Shown: positions 1-8,667, counted from the stretch's first letter. The stretch is DNA of 53,587 nucleotides from CAZXYS01 sp964645005 (GCA_964645005.1 CAZXYS010000029.1:1-53587), one strand, 5' to 3'. Numbers and translations are program-made. The notes: a model not told the origin generated them from the sequence alone.

Positions 1-27
1 ATAAAATAAAGAGAGGTAGTACATCTC

Positions 28-161
28 AAAAAGTGTTGGAAATATATTAGAAACACTACTTATGAATTCTATAAGCATATGTTATATAATAAAATACATT
101 GTTTTTGTCACACCCTGAGCGGAGTCAAAGGATAAACAAAAACGACTTATGAGTCAGCCTC
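28..161. repeat. Intergenic repeat, copy 1 of a pair
   Basis: This stretch downstream of the metallo-hydrolase stop matches 21960-22100 in the same order. Both open with the word AAGTGTTGGAAATATATTAGA and both close with a block reading GAAGGAT(T/A)AACAAAAACGA or close to it, followed by a GAGT(C/A)AGCCTC-like end. The middle is diverged. Both copies lie just beyond the 3' end of a minus-strand gene. The function is unknown; a dispersed non-coding repeat is the simplest reading. Confidence 0.6.
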
Positions 162-174
162 GTGCGTTTTTTAT

Positions 175-1002
175 TTATGATTGCACCGATATTTCCCTAC
201 CCGCAGATTTATTCTCTAAAATGAACTCGAGTTCATCGTAAGCATAACAGATGTTTTCCGGGAGTTCGGCTTCGCATTCCTCATGTTTAATATCGTGGTT
301 CATGTGCGTGAAGTAAGTCTTGCCGGCGCCGATGCGCTTAGCCATCTTCACTGCCTGATCAATATTGTAATGCGTTGGATGTTCCTTGAAACGCAGTGCG
401 TCGAGTATGAGTACATCCAACCCCTTCAGCAATTCGAGCGAACTGTCCGGGATGAAATTTGTGTCCGTGCAATAGGCGAAATTGCCGATCCTGAAGCCAA
501 GAGTGTCCATTTTTCCATGCTTCAGCGGTATGGGCAGAAATTCGATGTCTCCGATAGTGAATTTCTCATCTTTGATAATATGCGGATTGATCCCCGGGAC
601 GCCGCCGCCCATCTGCTCGGGCTTTTCGAAGGCGTAGATGAAAGTGCGTCTGAGTTCCTTAAGGTCTTTTTCGGTGACGTAAACGGGCATTTCCCTGCCG
701 CTGCGGAAATTAAATATGCGAATATCGTCGAAACCGCCGATATGATCGAAATGATGGTGAGTAAATATCAGCGCATCCACGTGCTTCACATTGGCGCGAA
801 GCATCTGCTGCCGAAAATCCGGCGAAGTATCGATCACGACAGACGTATTCGCGGATTCTACCAATAGCGAGCAGCGCAGCCGCTTGTCCCGCCAGTCGGT
901 CGAGCGGCAGGTTTCGCACTCGCAGCCAATAGACGGTACACCAGTGGACGTTCCCGTCCCCAGCGCCGTGATTTTTATATTATTTTCCGAATTATCTATC
1001 AT
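175..1002 (-). CDS. MBL-fold metallo-hydrolase, PhnP-like
   Basis: This 275-residue protein belongs to the metallo-beta-lactamase superfamily branch that includes PhnP (cyclic phosphodiesterase) and RNase Z-like hydrolases. It opens with a GTGTSTGVPSIGC stretch and a Cys cluster (C27, C29, C32) typical of the PhnP-like branch. The zinc motif HxHxDH is at H82-H84-D86-H87, and a later THMNHD segment supplies another metal-binding His. The length fits the family and there is no signal peptide, so it is probably cytoplasmic. Its substrate cannot be read from sequence: no phn genes are nearby, so phosphonate metabolism is unlikely. It is separated from lipA by a palindromic repeat, which argues against tight co-transcription. 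The family call is secure, the exact reaction is not. Confidence 0.88.
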   Translation of the reverse strand: MIDNSENNIKITALGTGTSTGVPSIGCECETCRSTDWRDKRLRCSLLVESANTSVVIDTSPDFRQQMLRANVKHVDALIFTHHHFDHIGGFDDIRIFNFRSGREMPVYVTEKDLKELRRTFIYAFEKPEQMGGGVPGINPHIIKDEKFTIGDIEFLPIPLKHGKMDTLGFRIGNFAYCTDTNFIPDSSLELLKGLDVLILDALRFKEHPTHYNIDQAVKMAKRIGAGKTYFTHMNHDIKHEECEAELPENICYAYDELEFILENKSAGREISVQS

Positions 1003-1076
1003 TCGAATTAAATTAAACCTTATACTATAAAAGTTAATTTATATAACTAACATTTATGATTTGAGAGACTTAGAAA

Positions 1077-1127
1077 AACCACACCTTCTTTTCCCCTCCT
1101 TCATAAGGAGGGGATTAAGGGGTGGTT
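1077..1127. repeat. Palindromic intergenic repeat (AACCACN...GGTGGTT type)
   Basis: An imperfect hairpin: outer arms AACCACACC and GGTGGTT, inner arms CCCCTCCTT and AAGGAGGGG around a short loop. The same palindrome recurs at 31587-31637, and degenerate forms sit at 9584-9655 and on the left flank of the insertion sequence near 51990-52017. It lies between lipA and the downstream metallo-hydrolase. It may act as a terminator or processing hairpin, but its recurrence marks it as a dispersed repeat. Confidence 0.65.
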
Positions 1128-1185
1128 AATTTATTCAGGTCATTTCAATTACCTGCAGTCAGCTAATTTACTTAAAATTTTGAGT

Positions 1186-2082
1186 TTATTTTACATGCTT
1201 TTCAGCGCGATACGAGCTTCTGACTAACGGACCGGATTCCACGAATCTGAATCCCATATCCAAGCCTATTCTTCTGTATTCTTCGAATTCTTCAGGGTGT
1301 ACATATCTGTCCAGCGGCAGATGGTCTTCCGTCGGTTGAAGATACTGCCCCACAGTGAAAATATCTACATCTATAGCGCGCAGGGCTTTCATTACGTCAA
1401 TAACTTCTTCGCTTTTTTCGCCGAGCCCGACCATGATGCCTGTTTTCGTCCTCATGCCGCGCTTCTTGGATTCTTCGAGCACAAGCAGCGATCGTTCGTA
1501 TTTAGCCTGCGGGCGGACGGGTCTGTAGAGCCGGGGCACTGTCTCTACATTGTGATTGAGTACGTTGGGCTTTTCGTCGATTACTCGCTGCAGGCAGTCG
1601 AGATCGCCCTTGAAATCAGGGATGAGCACTTCAATCGTAACGCCGGGATTATGCTTTTTGACCTGCCGGATGGTGCGCGCCCACAGGTCAGAGCCCTGAT
1701 ATTTAAGTTCGTCGCGATTGACCGAGGTGATCACCACATGGTGAACGCCCATCTGATTAACTGACCAGGCGACTTTAGCCGGTTCGAATGGATCTATTTC
1801 ATTCGGTTTGCCTGTATTGACATTGCAGAAACCGCAGCTACGCGTACATGTATCGCCGAGGATCATGAACGTCGCCGTGCCGCGCTCCCAGCACTCGGCA
1901 ATATTAGGGCATTTAGCTTCCTCGCAGACTGTGTGGAGCGTCTTCGAAAGCATCATCCTCTTCAGTCCGGCGTAGGAATTGCCGCCCGGCTGCTTTACCT
2001 TGAGCCAGTTGGGTTTAGTTCTACCGTTGCCATTAGGTTTGACCGAATTTTTAGTATCTATCTGATGAATTTCATCGTGCAT
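1186..2082 (-). CDS. lipA: Lipoyl synthase
   Basis: This radical SAM enzyme inserts two sulfurs into protein-bound octanoyl groups to make the lipoyl cofactor of 2-oxoacid dehydrogenases and the glycine cleavage system. Both iron-sulfur clusters are recognisable: the auxiliary cluster motif C53-x4-C58-x5-C64, and the radical SAM motif C79-x3-C83-x2-C86 within GDTCTRSCGFC. The C-terminal RSSY segment with its conserved serine is present. At 298 residues it has the usual length. The ATG start leaves about 50 residues before the first cysteine, as is normal. It sits downstream of the sigma factor gene but behind that gene's terminator, so it probably has its own promoter in the 2083-2155 gap. 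Confidence 0.97.
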   Translation of the reverse strand: MHDEIHQIDTKNSVKPNGNGRTKPNWLKVKQPGGNSYAGLKRMMLSKTLHTVCEEAKCPNIAECWERGTATFMILGDTCTRSCGFCNVNTGKPNEIDPFEPAKVAWSVNQMGVHHVVITSVNRDELKYQGSDLWARTIRQVKKHNPGVTIEVLIPDFKGDLDCLQRVIDEKPNVLNHNVETVPRLYRPVRPQAKYERSLLVLEESKKRGMRTKTGIMVGLGEKSEEVIDVMKALRAIDVDIFTVGQYLQPTEDHLPLDRYVHPEEFEEYRRIGLDMGFRFVESGPLVRSSYRAEKHVK

Positions 2083-2154
2083 TATATTTCACTTTTTTTA
2101 TTTAAACATTCTTAGTTTTTACAAAAAAGAATTTTAAGATAGAAAAAATCTTAA

Positions 2155-2188
2155 AAATAAAAAAGGGGAAAGCATTATTTCCCCCTTT
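2155..2188 (-). terminator. Rho-independent terminator of the sigma factor gene
   Basis: On the minus strand a stem of AAAGGGGGAAA paired with TTTCCCCTTT around a 6-base loop runs into a T-rich tract. It lies 22 bases beyond the sigma factor stop codon and ahead of lipA, so it should separate the two transcripts. Confidence 0.75.
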
Positions 2189-2210
2189 ATTATTTGATTT
2201 GATTTTGTTG

Positions 2211-3071
2211 TTAACCAAGGTATGCTCTCAAAGCTTTTGATCTGGACGCGTGCCTGAGCCTGCGAATGGCTTTTTCCTTGATCTGGCGTACGCGTTCGCG
2301 GGTGAGGTTGAATTTCTCGCCTATCTCTTCGAGTGTCAGCGCCTGACCGTTTAATCCGAAGTATAATCTTATAACTTCTGCTTCTCTCGTTGAGAGTGTT
2401 GTCAGTACTTGCTGCACTTCTACCCTGAGTGATTCCCTTATGAGTTCGGAATCCGGGGGTGGCTGCTGATCGTTGGGCAGCACATCAAGAAGGCGGTTGT
2501 CCTCGCCCTGCACGAAGGGTGCGTCTACTGAAAGATGTCTGCCGGAGATCTTGATGGTCTCCGCAATTTCAGAGACGCTCATATTAAGCTGATCGGCAAT
2601 TTCCGAAGCGGTAGGTTCACGTTCGTATTCCTGTTCCAATTCGCTGAATTTTTTGCCTATCTTGTTGAGAGCCCCTACTCTGTTCAAGGGAAGCCTAACT
2701 ATCCTTGATTGCTCGGCAAGAGCCTGCAGGATAGATTGACGTATCCACCAAACAGCGTAGGAGATGAATTTAAATCCGCGTGTCTCATCGAAACGTTTCG
2801 CAGCTTTTATCAAGCCGAGATTCCCTTCGTTGATCAGGTCGCCAAGAGATAATCCCTGGTTCTGATATTGTTTTGCCACCGAAACAACAAACCGCAGATT
2901 AGCTTTGACCAACCTCTCGAGAGCGCGGGTACCTTCCCAACCACCGCATTTAATTTTCTGGGCAAGTTCCACCTCATCATCGGGATCCAGCAGTTCGACC
3001 CTGCCGATTTCCTGAAGATATTTGTCTAGCGATTGGCTCTCGCGGTTTGTATATTGTTTGGTAATTCTCAT
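2211..3071 (-). CDS. rpoD: Primary (housekeeping) RNA polymerase sigma factor, short Bacteroidetes type
   Basis: At 286 residues this is the compact sigma-70 found in Bacteroidota and Chlorobi. It lacks region 1.1 and opens with ITKQYTNRESQSLDKYLQEI. Region 2 (about 52-122) holds the core-binding DLINEGNLGLIKA and melting segment FKFISYAVWWIRQSI. Region 3 spans about 132-208. Region 4 (about 222-275) ends in the helix-turn-helix LTLEEIGEKFNLTRERVRQI. It directs housekeeping transcription from TTTG/TAnnTTTG promoters, several of which are visible in this window (for example 8617-8644 and 20683-20713). It is transcribed alone, with a terminator directly downstream. Confidence 0.95.
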   Translation of the reverse strand: MRITKQYTNRESQSLDKYLQEIGRVELLDPDDEVELAQKIKCGGWEGTRALERLVKANLRFVVSVAKQYQNQGLSLGDLINEGNLGLIKAAKRFDETRGFKFISYAVWWIRQSILQALAEQSRIVRLPLNRVGALNKIGKKFSELEQEYEREPTASEIADQLNMSVSEIAETIKISGRHLSVDAPFVQGEDNRLLDVLPNDQQPPPDSELIRESLRVEVQQVLTTLSTREAEVIRLYFGLNGQALTLEEIGEKFNLTRERVRQIKEKAIRRLRHASRSKALRAYLG

Positions 3072-3222
3072 ACACGCCCCTGTATGTTTAAAAACTTAGA
3101 ACTATTCAAATTAAAAACCTGTTTTAAAACGTTTTTTTTAAATTTATATTTTAAACTACGAAGTTCAAAAATTATTATATAATTTTTTTAATTTTCAATG
3201 TTTTATAACCAAAAATCGAAAA

Positions 3223-4887
3223 TCAATTTTCGCTTTTATCTACTTTTTCCTTGTCCAATGCAAGGATTTTTCTGTATTTCTGTGTTTTTATCAAGTGCAT
3301 AGCTGTAATGACGGTTTTGTCGTCGTCGAGTTCCATTTTTATAATTTCCTTTTCGCCTGAGAATCTTTTGCGTATCTCTTTATCGAGCAGTTCGGAAATA
3401 ATCTCTTTGCTGGACTTCAATTCCTTCTTTTGTTCTGCGATAATTTTATTTTCAAGTTTTTCGATCCTGCTGAGCGTTTCATCGGAATATTCTTCTTTCT
3501 CAGCAGTTTCCCTGATAGTTTCAAGATAATTATGCAGAGAAGAATTGACTATGAACCCGCTGTCAATCACATATTTATTGAATTTTGAGAAAATTTTGTC
3601 TTCGGTTTTGAATTCCGAGCCAAGTGAATCCTTATTTCCCGTAAATTCATTAGCATATTTGAAGATCAGGTGCTGTTTCTTCAGTTCCCGCACAATTTCC
3701 GAATATGCTTTTTCATCATCAATTATTGAATCAGGCAGAATGCCTTTGTATTCCTTGACCGGGCGTCCATTCTTGGTGTAGAAAATGTTAGTATCGAGTT
3801 TGCTGGTATCTTTTTCATTCTTTACACCATCGTAATTTAATCGCTGGATGCATCTTCCGGACGGCGTGTAATATCTCGCAGTAGTCAATTTCAGATTTGC
3901 GTCATAAGGAAGATCAATTACCGTCTGCACGAGCCCTTTGCCATACGAGCGCTGCCCCAGTATCAATCCCCTGTCCAAATCCTGGATGGCGCCGGCGACT
4001 ATCTCGCTAGCGCTGGCGCTTCGATTGTTTATCAGTACAATAAGGGGCAGTTCGGGCTCGGTTGGTTCCACATTTGATTTATAAGTGAAAGAGCGGGCAT
4101 CGTTGCGCCCTTTTGTGGAAACTATTTCGCTGCCATCGGGAACAAATATCTCAGACACCGAAACCGCCGATTCCAGCAGCCCGCCTGGATTATCTCTAAG
4201 GTCGAGTATAAGTCCTTCCAAATCTTTCATATATTTTAATTCATTCAACGCTTTGCGAAGTTCTTCCGTAGCGTTGCGGGAGAATCTCTCGAGTTTGATG
4301 TAGCCGATTTTTTCGTTGAGGATTGTGGAATACGAGACGTTGTCGATCTTAATTCTCTGGCGTGGGACAGTGACATGGATGGTATCCTCAAGCCCATCGC
4401 GAAGTATGTAGATCTCGGATTCAGCACCGGCTTCTCCGCGGGTGTATTGTCTTAGTTGCTTTGTGGATAGATTCAAAACAACAGTAGAATCTATCTTGTA
4501 AATTCTATCGCCGATGCGCAATCCGTGTTTCTGTGCGGGATAGCCGTCTCTGATGCCCATAATCGTTATCATGCTGTCAACAGTGCTGACGGTAATGCCG
4601 AAGCCGGTGTAAGCGCCGGTTGTGAGCACATCTATATCTTCGGTTTCCTTTTTGTCGTAGTAAACGGTATAGGGATCGAGATGATCCAATATCCCTTTGA
4701 TACCGTGGACAACGAGCGTCTCGGGGTCGATGTCCTCGACATAATTTTTGGAAAGCTGTTTGATTACGGAACTGAAAAGCTCAAAGGATTTATTTATCTT
4801 GAAATAGTAGCTGTCGGTTGAGGAAACCAGCAGCAATGCTGAAATTGAAGTGATTAGAAGAATTGCTATAAATTTTAATTTCTTCAT
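3223..4887 (-). CDS. S41 family C-terminal processing peptidase (CtpA-like)
   Basis: This 554-residue serine protease is anchored or exported by an N-terminal hydrophobic segment (residues 5-22, KFIAILLITSISALLLVSS). A PDZ domain follows at about 85-165, then the peptidase core. The nucleophile is S292 in NNRSASASEIVAG and the general base is K317 in GQRSYGKGLVQT, by family alignment. CTP proteases cleave C-terminal tails of periplasmic substrates. Beyond residue 400 there is a lysine- and glutamate-rich charged tail of about 150 residues, typical of the long Bacteroidota forms. It lies 38 bases downstream of the glycyl-tRNA synthetase gene on the same strand and may be co-transcribed with it. 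Confidence 0.93.
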   Translation of the reverse strand: MKKLKFIAILLITSISALLLVSSTDSYYFKINKSFELFSSVIKQLSKNYVEDIDPETLVVHGIKGILDHLDPYTVYYDKKETEDIDVLTTGAYTGFGITVSTVDSMITIMGIRDGYPAQKHGLRIGDRIYKIDSTVVLNLSTKQLRQYTRGEAGAESEIYILRDGLEDTIHVTVPRQRIKIDNVSYSTILNEKIGYIKLERFSRNATEELRKALNELKYMKDLEGLILDLRDNPGGLLESAVSVSEIFVPDGSEIVSTKGRNDARSFTYKSNVEPTEPELPLIVLINNRSASASEIVAGAIQDLDRGLILGQRSYGKGLVQTVIDLPYDANLKLTTARYYTPSGRCIQRLNYDGVKNEKDTSKLDTNIFYTKNGRPVKEYKGILPDSIIDDEKAYSEIVRELKKQHLIFKYANEFTGNKDSLGSEFKTEDKIFSKFNKYVIDSGFIVNSSLHNYLETIRETAEKEEYSDETLSRIEKLENKIIAEQKKELKSSKEIISELLDKEIRKRFSGEKEIIKMELDDDKTVITAMHLIKTQKYRKILALDKEKVDKSEN

Positions 4888-4925
4888 TTAAAAATGAAAC
4901 TTGTGAAACAATAACTAAATGACGA

Positions 4926-6353
4926 TCAATACTTGCCGCCCATTTTATCGATGAGATATTCGTTAATACGAGATATACCGACTCTTTCCTGGTTCATCGT
5001 GTCGCGTTCTCTTATTGTGACTGTTTGATCCTCTGTTGTCTGACCGTCCACGGTCACGCAAAAAGGCGTGCCTATTTCATCCTGACGTCGGTAGCGGCGT
5101 CCTATTGCACCTGAGACATCGTAGCGGCAGCGGAATTGCTTTTGCAGATCCTTGTGGATTTTATGCGCTATCTCGGGCATTCCGTCTTTGTTTACAAGAG
5201 GGAAAATTGCTGCGGTAACGGGCGCCAGCCGCGGATCGAATCTCATCAATGTACGCTTTTCCATTTTGCCTTTGTCATTGGGCGCTTCGTCCTCTTCGTA
5301 GGCGCTGCATAAAAACGCCATCAGCGAACGGGTCACACCGCCGGATGTTTCCACTACATAAGGCACATAGCGCTCGTTGTTCACCGTATCGACATATTCC
5401 TGCTTTTTGCCGGAATATTCCTGGTGATGACCGAGGTCGTAGTCTGTCCGCGAGTGAATTCCCTCAATTTCGCCGAAGCCGAAGGGGAATTCAAATTCAA
5501 TATCCGTTGCTCTTACGGCATAATGGGCGAGCTTTTCGTGTTCTTTCATGCGCATGTTTTCGGGTTTCATGCCGTATTCCACGAACCAGTCCCAGCGTTC
5601 CTGTGCCCAGTAGTCGAACCATTTATTTTCCTCGCCGGGCTTGACGAAGTATTCCATTTCCATCTGCTCAAATTCACGCGTGCGGAAAAGAAAATTCTTA
5701 GTATTTATCTCATTACGAAATGCCTTGCCAATTTGCGCTATGCCGAAGGGTATCTTCTGGCGGGAAGATTCCGCCACATTCTTGAAATTTACGAATATTC
5801 CCTGCGCTGACTCGGGGCGAAGATATACGACGCTGCCGCTGTCCTCGACCGGTCCGACATGAGATTTGAACATGAGGTTGAAATGGCGGACATCCGTCCA
5901 GTCCATAGTGCCGGATACCGGATCCTTTATCTCATATTCCATTATTATATCATAAAAATCTTTCGGTTCATTCGCCGCATTCAACCTTCTTTCGAGCTCA
6001 TCGGCTTTGTCATCTTTATTTTTCTTGCGGTATTTAGCGATTTGGTCTTCTATGAGGGTATCGGCTCTGTGCCGCGCTTTGCTTGTTTTGTTGTCGATCA
6101 TTGGGTCGGTGAACATTTTCGTGTGACCGCTGGCATCCCAAACCCGCGGATGCATGAGGATAGCCGCGTCGAGACCTTCGATGTCGTCGCGGTAGGTCAT
6201 TGATTTCCACCATGCCTCCCGTATATTGCGCAATAGTTCCACGCCGAGTGGACCGAAATCCCAGCAGCCGTTCAGACCGCCGTAAATATCTGACGATTGA
6301 AAAATGAATCCTCTTCTTTTTGCTAATGATATAATCGTTTCAAGCTTGTACAT
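4926..6353 (-). CDS. glyS: Glycine--tRNA ligase, dimeric alpha2 type
   Basis: This class II aminoacyl-tRNA synthetase charges tRNA-Gly. The 475-residue single chain is the eukaryote/archaeal-like homodimer type rather than the bacterial alpha2beta2 type. It starts with the typical glycine-ligase opening RRGFIFQSSDIYGGLNGCWD. Motif 2 is visible as FRTREFEQMEMEYF and motif 3 near SGGVTRSLMAFLCSAYEED, followed by the C-terminal anticodon-binding domain (about 370-475). It is divergent from the TPR-type lipoprotein gene across a 198-base gap. I saw no T-box leader upstream. The assignment is very secure. Confidence 0.97.
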   Translation of the reverse strand: MYKLETIISLAKRRGFIFQSSDIYGGLNGCWDFGPLGVELLRNIREAWWKSMTYRDDIEGLDAAILMHPRVWDASGHTKMFTDPMIDNKTSKARHRADTLIEDQIAKYRKKNKDDKADELERRLNAANEPKDFYDIIMEYEIKDPVSGTMDWTDVRHFNLMFKSHVGPVEDSGSVVYLRPESAQGIFVNFKNVAESSRQKIPFGIAQIGKAFRNEINTKNFLFRTREFEQMEMEYFVKPGEENKWFDYWAQERWDWFVEYGMKPENMRMKEHEKLAHYAVRATDIEFEFPFGFGEIEGIHSRTDYDLGHHQEYSGKKQEYVDTVNNERYVPYVVETSGGVTRSLMAFLCSAYEEDEAPNDKGKMEKRTLMRFDPRLAPVTAAIFPLVNKDGMPEIAHKIHKDLQKQFRCRYDVSGAIGRRYRRQDEIGTPFCVTVDGQTTEDQTVTIRERDTMNQERVGISRINEYLIDKMGGKY

Positions 6354-6482
6354 TGATACCTTAATTTTTTTCAGTAAATATTGATGTTTGACGAATGAAT
6401 GGTAAAAAATTATAAACTGAATATTTTTACACAGAATAAGCCATTATATTCAAAATGATATTGTTTTTGGCGTCAAATTTGC

Positions 6483-6490
6483 TAAATTTG
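6483..6490 (+). promoter_or_regulatory. Candidate -7 promoter element (TAAATTTG)
   Basis: This is an exact match to the Bacteroidetes -7 consensus TAnnTTTG, 62 bases before the chosen start of the TPR-type lipoprotein gene. The -33 box is weak: TTTG at 6466-6469 is too close, and ATTG at 6460-6463 is at a better distance. Confidence 0.45.
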
Positions 6491-6551
6491 AAATTATAAA
6501 AGAGATATTGTATATAAGTTGAATTATAAATTATTGGAATATATTAAAGGA

Positions 6552-7160
6552 ATGGAAGCCCGAATAATCATATTATCCCTGATCGTTGGATTAATTTTCT
6601 CCTGTACTTCAGTAAGAGACAGTTATTTCAATAACAGAGAAAAAGTAACTAAAAAATTAGCTGCCGCAGATACAGCATCAGACCAGGATTCTCTATATGC
6701 AGATTACTCAACCAGACAGAAAGATTTTAATCGTTTTGAAGATACTACGGTTATTGAATTACAAACTCCCGGGAAAGCCCCGTCAAAATCTTTCGAAGAA
6801 CAATTTGAAACCGCCGTTAAACAATTCGATAACGAAATGTACGAACAATCCTGCTCTAAGTTCAGACAATTCTCAAATACCTTGAATAAAGATGACTCAC
6901 TATACTTCGAATCGAAGTTTTATATGAGCGAATGCCTGATAATGAATAATGAAATAAAAGCCGCAGAGGCACTTCTATCTAATCTTATAAATGAACAACA
7001 AACTCCTGGCGAAGTCCTGCAAAAATCAATTGTGCGTTTGGGGCAAGTATATTGTGTTACAGATAGAAAACCGGAAGCAGAAAAGCTGTTCAACAGGCTT
7101 GCACGTGAATACCCGAATTCAATCTATCTCAGGGTCGCCAACTGCAATTCATTCAAATAA
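6552..7160 (+). CDS. Lipoprotein with tetratricopeptide-like repeats
   Basis: I chose the ATG at 6552 over an upstream TTG at 6519. The ATG gives a clean lipoprotein signal (MEARIIILSLIVGLIFSC, Cys 18 as the lipid site). After a polar linker, residues about 85-190 form helical repeats resembling TPR units of the BamD/YbgF kind, with phrases such as FEEQFETAVKQFDNEMYEQS and RKPEAEKLFNRLAREYP. Such proteins act as scaffolds at the outer or inner membrane. The protein is about 202 residues and faces the gene for glycyl-tRNA synthetase divergently. The precise partner is unknown. The lipoprotein call is stronger than the TPR call. Confidence 0.7.
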   Translation: MEARIIILSLIVGLIFSCTSVRDSYFNNREKVTKKLAAADTASDQDSLYADYSTRQKDFNRFEDTTVIELQTPGKAPSKSFEEQFETAVKQFDNEMYEQSCSKFRQFSNTLNKDDSLYFESKFYMSECLIMNNEIKAAEALLSNLINEQQTPGEVLQKSIVRLGQVYCVTDRKPEAEKLFNRLAREYPNSIYLRVANCNSFK

Positions 7161-7248
7161 AATTACAATTTTGTGTAACATAAACTTATTTATATCGTTA
7201 TAGTAATCGAAACAGACCAATTTTTTTCGATAAAAATACAAAAATTTG

Positions 7249-7256
7249 TAAATTTG
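7249..7256 (+). promoter_or_regulatory. Candidate -7 promoter element (TAAATTTG) abutting a start codon
   Basis: This is an exact TAnnTTTG match only four bases before the ATG at 7261. If it is used, transcription would begin at or next to the start codon and give a leaderless mRNA. The upstream -33 box is poor (TTTC/TTCG around 7225-7229). Confidence 0.45.
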
Positions 7257-7260
7257 TATT

Positions 7261-7743
7261 ATGAAATTAGCTCGGAAACATAAGTTATTATTACTGGTCA
7301 TTCCTTGCATCTTAATGGGATATGTAGGAATAAACATTTTATTCTATAATCTCGCCGGTATTAATGCTGAAAATTCCAATAAAATTTCTAACACAAAGCA
7401 AAATCATCCCGTTACCAAACAACCGGAAAAAAATTCAGTAAAGAAAAAACAGATGCAAGATCAGGATTCAAAAGAAACTTACTTTTTCAATTATTACTAT
7501 GAATCATTTAAGTTGTGTAAAATTAATATCCCCCCTTCTTTGAAATTTGTTGTTGTAAACGCGAAAAATTTGTATAATACTTTGGATAAATTTATTAATT
7601 CTGAAGGCGTAAAAAATTTCCGTAGAAGTTTAGACAAGATCTATAAAAATATCAATTCAAATTACTTGTCGGAAAAACTTGGACAATCCGCCCGTCCGCA
7701 TCAGGATACCCTGCATAAACAAAATAATTACAAAATACGCTAA
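7261..7743 (+). CDS. Small membrane-anchored protein of unknown function
   Basis: I do not recognise a family. The 160-residue product starts MKLARKHKLLLLVIPCILMG, giving one N-terminal transmembrane or uncleaved signal segment (about residues 9-31). A Lys/Gln/Asn-rich linker follows, then a mostly basic C-terminal half with several Asn- and Tyr-rich stretches. No cysteine motif or enzyme signature is visible. Base composition is very AT-rich like the surrounding non-coding DNA, so this is either a fast-evolving envelope protein or a marginal gene. A TAAATTTG box immediately before the ATG supports expression. Confidence 0.55.
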   Translation: MKLARKHKLLLLVIPCILMGYVGINILFYNLAGINAENSNKISNTKQNHPVTKQPEKNSVKKKQMQDQDSKETYFFNYYYESFKLCKINIPPSLKFVVVNAKNLYNTLDKFINSEGVKNFRRSLDKIYKNINSNYLSEKLGQSARPHQDTLHKQNNYKIR

Positions 7744-7943
7744 TTTCTTTATACCCATATTGTTATTTTTATTATGGCAAAATCTTGCTGCAGGTTTCTG
7801 ACAAGAAGGGAAGAAATAAAATCCGGGCTGAATGGACTGAAATTGAGGATAACAATTGGAAATTGCGATTTTTCGAATACCCTAAAAAATATCCAAAAGA
7901 AGACAGGAAAAAAGTACGAATAGGATTAGAAAATTGTTCATAA
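7744..7943 (+). pseudogene. Possible broken small exported-protein gene
   Basis: Two adjoining frames look like parts of one small protein. One frame, running through the stop of the preceding gene, encodes a hydrophobic signal-like stretch (FFIPILLFLLWQNLAAG) that ends at a TGA near 7798. Another frame encodes about 50 residues (VSDKKGRNKIRAEWTEIEDN and onward, then several Lys/Pro/Tyr residues) and stops at 7941-7943. A single indel near 7785-7797 would join them. No start codon in the signal-like frame is convincing. This may be a decayed gene or chance. Confidence 0.25.
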
Positions 7944-7961
7944 TTTAATAATTATTATTTA

Positions 7962-7969
7962 TATTTTTG
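7962..7969 (+). promoter_or_regulatory. Candidate -7 promoter element (TATTTTTG)
   Basis: A TAnnTTTG match 37 bases upstream of the ATG at 8006. No good -33 TTTG is found at the expected spacing, so support is moderate. Confidence 0.35.
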
Positions 7970-8005
7970 TATCGTATCATTTTTTAAAATAAACCGAAAT
8001 ATTAG

Positions 8006-8485
8006 ATGAAAAAATTATCTTTAATAATTATACTCATGTTCTTTGCCTGTTTAAATACATATTCGCAGATAGACAGGCAAAAATCAGTCCCAAAAGCAGA
8101 CTCTCGTGATAAAATGTTTATTGGCATCCCTGAAGAACTGGAAAATAAAGTCTCGGAATTTTTTGACGATATAATATCAGGAAAAATTAAAAATGGCTTT
8201 GATAAATTCCTGAAAGAAAGTCCTGTCAAAGAGAAAAATGACCAGATTGAAAAGCTTATTGCTCAGGTCGAAAGAGCCAATGATATTTATGGAAAAATAA
8301 AGGATTACGAACCGGTTAGCTCCGAAAAAGTAACTGAATCATATCTACGGCTGCGATATCTTGGAATGAACAGCAAATTACCTATGCGATGGATCTTCAC
8401 ATTCTACAAATCTCCGGCTGCAGGATGGATTGTAATTAATATCGAGCTTGATGATTTCACCGAATATTTCTTCTCGGATGAATAA
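8006..8485 (+). CDS. Secreted protein of unknown function
   Basis: This 159-residue protein opens with a signal peptide (MKKLSLIIILMFFACLNTYS, cleavage likely after the Ser). The cysteine in this signal is not followed by a convincing lipobox context. The mature part is about 135 residues of mixed charge. An internal segment has helical character (VSEFFDDIISGKIKNGFDKF), and the C-terminal half has alternating hydrophobic residues suggesting a small alpha+beta fold (MRWIFTFYKSPAAGWIVINI). The shape resembles small NTF2/KSI-like or DUF4019-type exported proteins, but I cannot assign it. It is transcribed towards the superoxide dismutase gene, with a 182-base gap. Confidence 0.7.
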   Translation: MKKLSLIIILMFFACLNTYSQIDRQKSVPKADSRDKMFIGIPEELENKVSEFFDDIISGKIKNGFDKFLKESPVKEKNDQIEKLIAQVERANDIYGKIKDYEPVSSEKVTESYLRLRYLGMNSKLPMRWIFTFYKSPAAGWIVINIELDDFTEYFFSDE

Positions 8486-8616
8486 AACTATCACAAATCA
8501 TTAATTATATTACCATCTATGCTATTAAGGTAATCTAAAATAATATATTAGTGCAAACGTAAAAACAATATAATTCATGAATAATTTAAAGTAATTTCAT
8601 GATAATCTACATTCAC

Positions 8617-8644
8617 TTTGTTAACAATCCAATTTGTAAATTTG
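8617..8644 (+). promoter_or_regulatory. Bacteroidetes-type promoter for superoxide dismutase
   Basis: A -33 box TTTG (8617-8620) and a -7 box TAAATTTG (8637-8644) are separated by 16 bases, just under the usual 17-20. They lie 24 bases before the dismutase ATG, giving a short leader. This matches the promoter grammar recognised by the sigma factor encoded in this window. Confidence 0.65.
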
Positions 8645-8667
8645 TATAAAAAAATTCAAGGTTTCGT

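Noticed and set aside
283..867. Plus-strand frame of 194 codons
   Set aside because: Exact antisense of the PhnP-like hydrolase, which has clear zinc motifs; the plus-strand peptide has no recognisable feature.
6354..6520. T-box or other riboswitch upstream of glycyl-tRNA synthetase
   Set aside because: No T-box core sequence or terminator/antiterminator pair was found, and T-boxes are not expected in this lineage.
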